The translations under genes were made by a program, and so were the position numbers. Below are positions 45,041 to 54,500 of a DNA stretch of 64,000 nt, in pieces (within the stretch, counting starts at the first letter, position 1; each line of letters opens with the position of its first letter). The stretch is taken from the NCBI RefSeq assembly GCF_014189535.1, contig NZ_CP050306.1:21774-85773 (forward strand), read 5' to 3'. Below the pieces are notes generated by a model that was not told where the DNA came from, searched no databases, and saw only the letters and a program-made list of their open reading frames with translations. This DNA comes from Rhizobium lusitanum. Lineage in GTDB: Bacteria; Pseudomonadota; Alphaproteobacteria; Rhizobiales; Rhizobiaceae.

Positions 45041-45680
45041 ATGGAGAAGGTTAGCATAATCGGCCTGGACTTGGCGAAGAACACAATTCAGGTGCATGGA
45101 GCGGCGGCTGATGGCTCCATTATTTTCCGCCGCAAAGTATCGAATGCCAAGCTCCTGGCATTTTTGTCTGGAATAAACCCATGCACGGTGGCGATGGAAG
45201 CATGTGCGGGCAGCCACTACTGGGGCCGTGAGATCGGCAGGCTTGGTCATCAAGTCAGATTAATCGCACCGATATATGAAAAGCCCTTCGTCAAACGGCA
45301 GAAGAATGATGCTGCCGATGCGGAGGCTGTTTGCGAAGCGGCACTGCGGCCAACGATGCGATTTGTCGCGGTAAAGAGCGAGGCAAAGCAGGCTTCTGCC
45401 ACTGTGTTCAAAGTACGCGATCTTCTGGTGCGGCAAAAGACGCAAACTATCAATGCGCTACGCGGCCTCATGGCCGAATTTGGCACTGTTGTTGCGCAGG
45501 GACCCGCACATGTAGGTATCTTGATCGAGCACGTCGAAGACCCTTGTTCGAACCTGCCAGAAGCAGCACGGGCTGCCACGTCGTTTTGCTTAACTCTATC
45601 GAGACGAAGATTGCGCCAAGATCGACACGAATAGCAGCAAGGGCGTGAGGTTGTTCAGCCGTCAAAAGCATGGGTGCATT
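45041..45680 (+). pseudogene. IS110-family (IS1111-like) transposase, truncated and frameshifted
   Basis: ATG 45041 opens MEKVSIIGLDLAKNTIQVHG, then TVAMEACAGSHYWGREIGRL and VKRQKNDAADAEAVCEAALR with all residues of the DEDD domain. Near 45590 the frame shifts (VVLLNSIETKIA in the other frame) and similarity ends by about 45680, before the C-terminal Ser domain. The upstream 44879-45040 is the 5' end of this IS. Confidence 0.78.
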
Positions 45681-45824
45681 CAGAGAGATTTTATGGACAA
45701 CCCACTCTGCGACGATGCAGGTCGTTTCCCATGGGATCTGCTTCCGGCATCTAAGCCAAAGTTTGGCAAAAAGTCCACTTATCCCAGCTGTGCAAAACTC
45801 CCGGGCCAGCTCTAGATTACTATC

Positions 45825-45879
45825 GAACTGACCCTTGGTAGAAAAAGTTTCTATTTTTTAGAGAGGGCAAGGTCAGTTC
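45825..45879. promoter_or_regulatory. Inverted repeat upstream of the biosynthetic cluster
   Basis: GAACTGACC (45825-45833) and GGTCAGTTC (45871-45879) are perfect 9-bp inverted arms 37 bp apart, about 100 bp before the first gene of the cluster. The spacing fits two half-sites of a dimeric regulator, or a large AT-rich hairpin in the leader. The nearby AraC protein is the obvious candidate. Confidence 0.45.
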
Positions 45880-45981
45880 TGTTCAAGACTGGCCTCTCAA
45901 CAATCTGCACATTTAGCTCAGTGAGCACGGAACCTAGATAGATTGCCTGCTAAAATAATACGAAGCTTGTGGAGTTGATTT

Positions 45982-47399
45982 ATGCTCAGTTCCGAAAAAT
46001 CTTCTGATATCTTTAATTTGCAACTAGACAACCTCAACCTTTCACAAGCCGATAAGCTACACGTACTTCATCCCTGGACGGATTTGAGTGCTCTAGGAGA
46101 AGGGTGCCCACTTATCATGAAGAGTGCCTCGGGTATCCGGGTTAGCGATAGCCAAGGGCGGACATATCTCGATGCAATCGGCGGAATGTGGTGCATGACC
46201 CTCGGGTACGGGCGCACCGAACTTGCTGTTGCAATGTCGGAGCAAGCGCAAACGATGGCATATTATACGCCTTTCGGAGATATTGGAAACGAACCAGCAG
46301 CGCGCTTGGCGAAGGTGCTTGCAGAAATTACACCCGGCGATCTGGATCGCGTCCATTTTACTACGGGCGGCTCGACTGCTATTGATTCTGCTGTACGTAT
46401 CGCTCACTACTACTTCGCTTCGCAAGGCCGCGAGTCAAAGAGATGGGTGCTGTCGCGGCATAATGCCTATCACGGCAGCACTTTTCTCGCTGCATCACTG
46501 AGCGGGAAAGCCGCTGACCGAACGCTGTTTCACTACCTGGACAGCTTTGTACATCATCTATCAAGTCCAGGCTACGATTTGGGTGTAGATGACGAGACCT
46601 CTGAAGAGAGCCTTGAACGACTTATCAGCGAAATGGAGCGCGAGATCGGCCGGATTGGAGCGGAAAACATCGCGTGCTTTGTGGCTGAGCCGATCCTTGC
46701 ATCAGGCGGCGTGCTCATCCCTCCACCGGGGTATCATGTTGCAACACGAGAGTTGTGCCGCATGCACGACATTCTCTACATTTCTGACGAGGTCGTAACT
46801 GGATTCGGTCGACTAGGGCATTTTTTTCCTCAAAGGCCCGTTTCGCGATTGATCCCGATCTTATTGTAATTGCTAAGGGTTTAACTTCGGGTTATGCCCC
46901 CCTTGGGGCCGTCCTGATATCGAAGCGTGTTTCCCAGTCGATTGCCGCACATGCGCCGCGCGGCAAGCCGGTATTCTCAAACGGATTCACTTACTCTGGG
47001 CATCCCGTGTCCTGCGCAGTCGCACTTAAGAATATCGAACTTATGCAGCGCGAGCGTGTCTGCGAACATGTACGAGATGTCGGACCTTATTTTATGGAGC
47101 AGCTTTACAAGCTGTCGGCCTCTCCGGTCGTCTACACTGTTCGCGGAGATCACCTCATGGCCTGCGTCGAGTGCTGGACCGGGGTCGAGAAGGGACCCAC
47201 TGCAGAAAACATAGCGCTCGCGCAACGGGTCGATCACTATTGCCAGGAGGCTGGGTTGTTGGTTCGTCCTTATGAGAACCTGTGCATCCTGTCTCCGCCG
47301 CTCATCATCGGGCGAGACGACATAGACCGGATCGCCACAACACTGCACCAAGCGATCGAAAAAACAGAACATGACCTTAAAAGCGGAGCGATTATTTGA
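45982..47399 (+). CDS. Class III PLP aminotransferase, one-base frameshift
   Basis: From ATG 45982: HPWTDLSALGEG, DAIGGMWCMTLGYGRTELAV, the PLP-phosphate site VHFTTGGSTAIDSAVRIAHY, RHNAYHGSTFLAASLSG and the Asp motif ILYISDEVVTGFGRLG. In the seven-T run at 46821-46827 one T is missing; the other frame continues ARFAIDPDLIVIAKGLTSGY with the Schiff-base Lys and ends at 47399. Restored length is about 472 residues, normal for omega-aminotransferases. In the pathway I propose it converts the decarboxylated S-methylmethionine amine to the aldehyde. It overlaps the small gene downstream. Confidence 0.8.
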
Positions 47400-47688
47400 T
47401 CGCCTCTATTCAATCATGGAGCTTGTTAGTCATATGAAGGAAATCATCGATTGTCGTGGGCTTACGTCGGCCATCATTGCCGTTCGGCTTAAACAACGCC
47501 TTGTGGATCAGGCGTTAGAAACGCCCGAGCTCTGCGTGCTCGTGGAGAACCACCAGCACGACAGTTTACTCAGCCAGGCCTGTCCCGAGCTTGCTGATCG
47601 CATTCAAATTGTCACGATTGACAGTGCGTCCTTGCCGGCCGATATGCGAGGCGCTGTGCTCCAACGATTTATTAGCGCCAATGCGTGA
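47371..47688 (+). CDS. Small protein of unknown function, weakly TusA-like
   Basis: 105 residues from ATG 47371, overlapping the aminotransferase end; ATG 47416 (MELVSHMKEIIDCRGLTSAI) is an alternative start that removes an odd N-terminus. The segment IIDCRGLTSAIIAVRLKQRL resembles the beta-alpha opening of TusA/SirA proteins (D-x-R-G-L), but the Cys-Pro of the sulfur-carrier motif is absent. The rest (LCVLVENHQHDSLLSQACPE) fits a small alpha/beta fold. If TusA-like it could be a sulfur-related accessory protein in a sulfonium pathway. The end overlaps the decarboxylase start by eight bases, so they are coupled. Confidence 0.45.
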   Translation: MTLKAERLFDRLYSIMELVSHMKEIIDCRGLTSAIIAVRLKQRLVDQALETPELCVLVENHQHDSLLSQACPELADRIQIVTIDSASLPADMRGAVLQRFISANA

Positions 47689-48937
47689 GCGATCCGACCT
47701 AGCTAAGATCGACGCGCTTGCCCCAGTGGACCCGGAAGCGACAGAATCTTGGTGGCGGCGGGACGACCTTCGTTATATCAATGGCCGTCTTACGTTGGGC
47801 GATTGCGATCTTGCTACGGCGGCACTAAAGCTGGAAACGCCGCTCTATGTTTTACGCGGGGCCAAGGTCATTGAGAAGATTGTTCAGTTGCACCAGGCGC
47901 TTCATGATGCGGGGGTGGATCATAGAATCTACTATGCTATTAAGGCAAACCGGAGCCCGCAGCTTCTCAGCTTTCTATCGGAAAAGCGAATTGCCGGTGC
48001 TGATGTTTGCTCGCCTGAGGAGCTAAAGCATGCTCTGGCCTGCGGGTTCCGTGAGGAGGATATCTCATTCACCGGAACATCTCTCAGCGCACGTGATTTT
48101 GATGATTTGGCACGATTTGATTGCATTAGCCTCAATCTCGACTCGCTCTCTGCCCTTGAGCGGTTCGGCACGCTTTGTCCAGGTCGAGAGATCGGGATCC
48201 GGATCAACCCTGATCGGGGTATCAGCTATACTGGCAATGACATGCTGAAATATAGCGGGTGCCAGACCACTAAGTTTGGCATCTACCTTGACAGTTTTGA
48301 CGATGCGCTTGCCATTGCGAAGCGACATGCGCTCAGAGTCGTGCGGTTGCATTTCCACGCTGGTTCCGGATACCTCAACGAAGGACTGGGGGACTTGCAA
48401 GCGATACTGACAGCAAGTCATGAGTTCATGCATCACCTGCCCAACCTCAAGGAAGTGAATATCGGCGGCGGTCTTGGAGTGCCACACCGCTGTGGAGACC
48501 GCCCGCTTGATTTACACAGCTGGGCTGATGTTCTTGCAAAAGCATTTGCCGATCGTGGCGTTCGCATAGCGCTGGAACCTGGTGACTTCTTAGTCAAGGA
48601 AGCTGGCGTCTTATTGACGACAGTCACCTATCGCGAAAGGCGAAAGCAGACTGAGTTCATTGGAGTCGATGCCGGCTTCAACCTCGCCATGGAGCCAGCT
48701 TTTTATAGTCTACCCTGCCATCCTGTTCCTACAGTTCCTCGCCCCGTGCCTAAGCGCCCACTGACTGTGGTCGGCAATATAAATGAAGCGCTCGATAAAT
48801 GGGCCGTGGAGCATGAGATGCCGCCGCCTGAAGAGGGTGATGTTATCGCGCTTATCAATGCTGGTGGATATGCTGCATCGATGCGGTCTGATCATTGTAT
48901 GCGCGGCGGAGCGCGCGAGCTTTATCTTCATGATTGA
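47681..48937 (+). CDS. PLP-dependent decarboxylase, fold type III (DAP/Orn decarboxylase family)
   Basis: 418 residues from ATG 47681. PLP-binding Lys lies in HRIYYAIKANRSPQLLSFLS (YAIKAN). Further family motifs: GADVCSPEELKHAL, HFHAGSGYLNEG, the phosphate loop VNIGGGLGVP and ALEPGDFLVKEAGVLLTTVT (EPG). The C-terminal ligand motif is INAGGYAASMRSDHCMRG, where the usual C-ES-D of DAP/Orn decarboxylases is changed. The likely substrate is a methionine-derived amino acid such as S-methylmethionine, given the methyltransferase next door; lysine, ornithine or diaminopimelate cannot be excluded. Start overlaps the previous stop by eight bases. Confidence 0.82.
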   Translation: MRERSDLAKIDALAPVDPEATESWWRRDDLRYINGRLTLGDCDLATAALKLETPLYVLRGAKVIEKIVQLHQALHDAGVDHRIYYAIKANRSPQLLSFLSEKRIAGADVCSPEELKHALACGFREEDISFTGTSLSARDFDDLARFDCISLNLDSLSALERFGTLCPGREIGIRINPDRGISYTGNDMLKYSGCQTTKFGIYLDSFDDALAIAKRHALRVVRLHFHAGSGYLNEGLGDLQAILTASHEFMHHLPNLKEVNIGGGLGVPHRCGDRPLDLHSWADVLAKAFADRGVRIALEPGDFLVKEAGVLLTTVTYRERRKQTEFIGVDAGFNLAMEPAFYSLPCHPVPTVPRPVPKRPLTVVGNINEALDKWAVEHEMPPPEEGDVIALINAGGYAASMRSDHCMRGGARELYLHD

Positions 48938-48994
48938 ATATATGTATGCCTCCGATTGCTAGCTGAAAGGCCCCATAAAAAGGATGTCTTGAAC

Positions 48995-49900
48995 ATGAAT
49001 TACGTTAAACCGCGACTGGAAGCTCCAAGTTTTGCCTTCGATCCAACCGATCCTTGGACAGAGACGTTTCAAATCGGGCTGTGGCGTGCTGGGCTCCAAG
49101 GTAGGCATGTATATGAAGTCGGGATTGGAACTGGAACCAACGCAGTTTTTCTGCTCGACAAGTGCGATGTCGCCTCGGCATCTGGTAGCGATATTGACCC
49201 ACGGCTTACTATGCTCGCGATCCGAAATGTCGCAAAGCTAGCACCAGAGCGGGCCGACCGGTTTCGTCCCGTCGAGGGTGCGGTGAGTTTGATCGATACG
49301 GACGACGCACGCACCGCGATCAGCGCAGCCGATGTGGTCATCGCATGCCTTCCGCAGGTTGGTTGTCCCACTGATAAAAGGCTGGCGCGAGTCTACAGTA
49401 AATGGCGCGGCAGCGCGGATTACTCCGTGTCTAATAAGTCCGACGATCACTACGCCCACTATTACCCTTGGTCAGCGTTCGACGAATTTCCGTTTAATGC
49501 GGTTGGACTTGGTCTAAACCAAGCACTTCTGCAGCAGCTTAAAGTATATGCGCCACGTGCCGAAGTGATAATGAACATTGGATGCCGCGTTGGCCATGAG
49601 ACTATTCTCAACTTCTTTCGCGCAAATGGCTATGAGCCAGAGTGTCTGCATACGCAAATCGTTCGCCAGCACAAAGAGACGAGTATCGCATTCTTCGTTT
49701 CAATTGAGAGAATCCTCGACGGCACCGGATTTGAAAAGGAATTTGCGTGTGAATTCTATGCCGATAGAGACGGTGGCATTAGGCTGTCAGCCCGGAAGGC
49801 CGAAGCCCTCCTAGCCGAAAGCGCGGATGCTGAACTATTCCACGAGGTGAGCACGTTCCGTTGTCGTTCACTGGGCAACGCCCGAATTGCTGCGCACTAA
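48995..49900 (+). CDS. SAM-dependent methyltransferase resembling methionine S-methyltransferase
   Basis: 301 residues from ATG 48995 (MNYVKPRLEAPSFAFDPTDP). Class I fold: motif I VYEVGIGTGTNAVFLLDKCD, acidic loop SGSDIDPRLTMLAIRNV, then VVIACLPQVGCP at the position of motif IV. This last motif, the following GLGLNQALLQQLKVYAPRAE, VIMNIGCRVGHETILNFFRA and the final REETSIAFF-like segment (HKETSIAFFVSIERI) parallel the methyltransferase domain of plant MMT and bacterial MmtN, which make S-methylmethionine. The neighbouring decarboxylase and aminotransferase are the next two steps of the S-methylmethionine route to dimethylsulfoniopropionate. The assignment is by motif recall, not alignment. 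Confidence 0.68.
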   Translation: MNYVKPRLEAPSFAFDPTDPWTETFQIGLWRAGLQGRHVYEVGIGTGTNAVFLLDKCDVASASGSDIDPRLTMLAIRNVAKLAPERADRFRPVEGAVSLIDTDDARTAISAADVVIACLPQVGCPTDKRLARVYSKWRGSADYSVSNKSDDHYAHYYPWSAFDEFPFNAVGLGLNQALLQQLKVYAPRAEVIMNIGCRVGHETILNFFRANGYEPECLHTQIVRQHKETSIAFFVSIERILDGTGFEKEFACEFYADRDGGIRLSARKAEALLAESADAELFHEVSTFRCRSLGNARIAAH

Positions 49901-49919
49901 ACGTTAAGGAGTGATATAA

Positions 49920-51460
49920 ATGTATTTTGATGATTGCGTAGATCTATCATTTATCAAAGACAAAACCGTGGCCGTTATCGGCTTTGGGATTCAAGGTAAG
50001 GCGTTTGCCGCGAACCTGCGAGATAGCGGTATTCCGCTGATCGTCGGCAACATTGAAGACAACTACAAATTTGAAGCTATTGCGGACGGGTTTGATACGC
50101 GGCCGATCGGAGATGCGGCACGGTTGGCCGACGTGATTGTTCTGCTTATACCGGAGCATGCACATCAGGAAGTATTCCACCGTGATATCAGGGAGAATCT
50201 CCGCCCGAACGATCTGTTAATCGTTGCGCATGGCTACTCGATTCGCTTCGGAGAGATCGAGCTTCCCCCGGCGTAGACGTTGCTCTCTTAGCTCCCAAGA
50301 TGTTCGGCAAGCCGATTCGCCGACGCTATCTCGAAGGTGGCGGCGTTTTGGCTTTCATTGATGTAATGCAAGACGCTTCAAGCAACGCGCTAGAAAAAAC
50401 GTTGTGCGTAGCCAAGGCCGTCGGTTTCACGCGCGAAGGTGTAGTCCCGGTCTCGTTTGATCAGGAAACCGAACTCGACCTTTTTCAGGAGCAATTTCTT
50501 ACGCCGCTGCTGATCGATGCATTTCGTATGGCATTCGAAATTTTGGTTGAGAACGGCTACGATCCCGTGGCCTCTTTCCTTGACACGTGTGGCTCCGGTG
50601 AGATGGCTGAAATGCTAATGGAGGCCGTCAATGTGGGCCTTTTTGAAGTAATCGAGCAACAGGGCTCTCCCACATGTCGTTATGGTGTTCAAAAGTATCT
50701 GAACACACTTATCAACGCATCGACCAAGGCCAAGGGTAAAATGATCCTTGATGATATCCGTAACGGTGCTTTCCAGGCTGAGCTTACAAGAGAGGCGCAA
50801 AGTGACTATCCCTCGTTAGAGGCCTACCGTGCTACAAGCGAAGCTAGCGAGTTGACGAAGACCCATGTGCGTCTCAAAAAAATGCTGGGCACGCAGAAGG
50901 TTGAGACGCGAATAATTGTTGGGGACGAGACGGCACTTCGTCCATCTTATGGCGATGTGTTAGAGGGTGCGCTGATCTGCGAGGTCCACGACAGGATTGT
51001 CGGAATTCTCGATTCCAATGATGCCCGCTATGAGATGATCAAGCATGAGGCGGAAGGGCGTACCGAAGCCGTCGCCGAATTGCGCGGAACCCCCGTCTCG
51101 CATAGTGGCAAAGCGATCCTTTGTAAGTTGAAAGGTGGCGGACGCACCGAAGATTATGTGCTTGCGGTGGTCGCGGGAGATCGGCGCGTTGACATGAAGG
51201 CGCTTGCGCGAAAGTTCGGCGGCACTGCCGCCAGCTTCGCGTCATCCGACGATGTCATCCGTTTGACTGGATGCGTTCCTGGTGCCGTGCCACCTTTTGC
51301 GCCGACTAATCCACTTCCACTCGTGGTGGATGCCGTCTTTGTCGAAGAGAACTCAACCATTGCCTTCAACGCTGGTCGCCTCGACCGTTCCATCACGATG
51401 GAAATGAGGGACTACCTACGGATCTTCCAGCCTCAGGCACACGAAATAGGAATGGCGTAG
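49920..51460 (+). CDS. Ketol-acid reductoisomerase-like protein fused to a YbaK-type domain, one-base frameshift
   Basis: ATG 49920 with AAGGAG upstream. KARI N-terminal domain: TVAVIGFGIQGKAFAANLRD, VLLIPEHAHQEVF and VAHGYSIRFGEIELPP. One base is missing near 50273 (CCCCCGGCG); the next frame gives DVALLAPKMFGKPIRRRYLE and GGGVLAFIDVMQDASSNALE, so the restored protein has about 513 residues. The first KARI metal pair is kept (LDLFQEQ), but the ECLHE segment is replaced by DTCGSGE, so the active site is altered. From about residue 330 a YbaK/ProX-type deacylase domain follows (SHSGKAILCKLKGGGRTEDY, LARKFGGTAASFASSDDVIR, LTGCVPGAVPPFAP). I know of no such fusion. Confidence 0.75.
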
Positions 51461-51540
51461 TCCACCTTAGCTTCAAGCCAATCAACAAGATCGACGAATA
51501 CGCCGCATGCCCCTCCTTTGAAAGTAAAGAGAGATGACCG

Positions 51541-54500
51541 GTGCAAGAAATTCAGCCCATTACTCTTCACGAACCGTCTGATGTCTCCCTTCGGCTTTTT
51601 GCGTTTCCGCACGCAGGCGGATCGTCGACAAGCTTTCGCGACTGGCCTAAGTTTCTTCTTGATGGCATCGAGTTGGTTTCCTATCAACTCCCAGGGCGCG
51701 GCGCATTAAAGTCCGTACCGCCCTTGAAGCGGATTGAGCCGATTGTGGATGCATTAACCGATATGGTGGTGGCGGCAGATGATGGTACGCCGTACATTTT
51801 TTCGGCCACAGTTTTGGGGCTTTACTTGCACATCTAGTGTGCGAGAAACTTCGAATCCGCGGCGCGTCACCACCGCGACATATTATTCTATCGGCGCACC
51901 GCGCACCGCATATGCAGCCCCGGCACGAGATGGGCGGTAGATTAAGATTCGAACTGCCCGACGCTGAGTTTTTCGATGTTGTGAAATCCTGGGGTCTTAT
52001 CCCCGATGAAATTCTTTCCGATCGGGAATTTCTTCAGCTAGCGTTACCCGCTCTGCGAGCGGACCTCGAAGTCGACGAAACTTGCGTCACTGATGCTGGT
52101 CAAGTTTCATCGTTGCCGGCAACACTTTTTTATGGCAGCGAAGACCCGACTGTGACAAAGGACGAATTGGAAGGATGGTCAGCTCATTACAGCGAGCTAT
52201 CCGTTGAGGCGTTTCACGGTGGGCATTTCTACACCGTAGAATGCGAAAAAGCTTTCTCAGTTTCATTAAACCACATTCTTGCTGTCACGCAAGAGGCTTG
52301 TCCGCGCGCCATTCTGACCGCCGCAGCAGCGCAAGAATTGGGAAACGAAACGCTTTGGCAACGCTTTGAAAAGCAAGTTCGGGATCATTCAGTGAGTTAC
52401 GCCCTCATAGATGGGGATCGAACGTGGCAGTTTGATGAACTGCGGAACAGTGCTCTTAGTCTAGCGGGCGCGCTGCGAGAGCGTGGCGTCACCAAAGGAG
52501 ATGCCATCGGATTTTTCCTGCCGCATTGTGCCGAATACAGTATCGGCATTTTGGCAAGCACCTATCTCGGGGCTCCCGCCTGTCTTCTAGAAAAGGGATG
52601 GTCGGATGCGGTGTTACATATGTTTATTGAGGCAGTTAAGCCCAAAGTGATCATCACAGTACGGGACTTGGTTAAGCGCCTTCCGGATGAGCTTAAAGGT
52701 AGCAGTGCGGTACTTCTGGTTGGCGAGGATGCCTCGCCTCTTCCCGAGAAGTTCTCGCAAAACCCGGCCGCCGTCGATGTGCATGACATCGCAATGATCT
52801 CGATGACCAGCGGATCAACGGGGAAACCAAAAGCGGTCCTCACGACGCATAAAGGCTGTCTTTTTCTGTTTCCAGGCGCGTTACGATCGCTATCCCTATC
52901 GGCCAGATTCCCGCGAAGGTCTGAACGTATTCTTTGCATGGGAGTGCTTGCGTCCGATATTGCAGGGAGTGACGGCCGTGATCATCCCAGACGACCGAAT
53001 TTTTGACCCCGTACAACTCGTGGAAACACTCGAACGCGAGCGTATCACGCGAATCATAGCCACTCCTTCCTTGCTAGAAAGTGTACTCGACAACACGGTC
53101 GTCGGGCCGACCCTCAACAAGCGGCTCGCTCATATGGAGATGTGGTTTCTAATGGGCGAAGTCGTGGCCAGTCGCGTAGTGGCGAAGGCGCGTGATCGGT
53201 TGCCAAAGAGCGTCGGCCTCGTCAATGCTTATAGTACGTGGGAAAGTCTCGATATAGCCTTTGCCGATCTGCTCGACCCCACAAGTCGGACAAACTCCGT
53301 TACGGTGCCAGTAGGAAAAATTCTCGACGGCAGCACCGCCGTGATGCTCGATACTAAACAGCGGCCGGTGCCTTACGGGGCCGTAGGTGAACTCTACTTC
53401 GCTAGCCCCGGTATTGCACCCGGGTACTTTCAAGATGCCGTCAAAACAGCGGAACGCTTCATCCACTTTGGTGCTAAAAATGCCGAATGGGGTATACCAG
53501 AGCTTACCTATTATCGCACCGGCGACCGGGCACGATTTCTGCCCGATGGGCAGCTCCAGGTTCTTGGTCGCTTGGATGAAACCGTGAAATTGCGCGGTTT
53601 TAAAGTCTCGTTGCTTGCTACAGAGCGCGTCCTTGAAGCCGAGCCTGGAGTTGTCCGTGCGATCGTGATCCCGGTCATCGATAGCGAAACCGGACAACCC
53701 ATGCACACGGTGGCTTATATCCATGGTATCGATGGCATGCCCTCGGACACGACGCTAGCCCGAGTGCGCTTGCGAGGCTCGTTGCACCTCCCAGAGTATG
53801 CACGTCCGCGGTACTACGTAGGGCTCAATCACATTCCATTGCGCGAAGGCGAATCGCGTAAACTCGACCTTAGCAAATTGCCCTCCCCGCCAGACGAAGC
53901 CGAGCCGTTCACCTCTGCTTCTCTTTCGGCTGTAGAATTCAAGATCGCCACCGCGTGGAGGGCCGTGCTAAAGATCAAACATGTCGCGGCGGAGGACAAC
54001 TTTTTTTCTCTTGGTGGCGATTCCCTTGCTGCCGCGCGTTTAACCAGCGCACTGGCGGATCAGTATGGCGTCAGCCTCTCCGTACTCGATATATTTGAAT
54101 ACCCGACGATCGCGCAAATGGCTGCGGCCCTCAATGAGTCTGGAACCCAACCGCACAGAATCAAACGTGTCTTTGACAAGGTGCCGCGAGAGTCAACCAA
54201 ACTAGCAGTTGTTGGGATGGCGGGCCGATTCCCAGGTGCCGATTCGATATTTTCATTCTGGGAAAATCTGAAAGCCGGGAAGGATACTCTGTCGATGTTC
54301 GACCGCGAAACGCTCGAACGTAAAGGTGTTCCGCGAGAGGTCATGGACGATCCAAATTGGGTGCCTGTCGGTCAAAAAATCAACGATGCGGACAAGTTTG
54401 ATGCAGGCTTTTGGTCGATCAGTAAGCGTGAAGCCGAGATCATGGACCCGCAGCATCGCGTCTTCATAGAAGTCGCCGCTGGGGCGCTAGAGCAGGCGGG

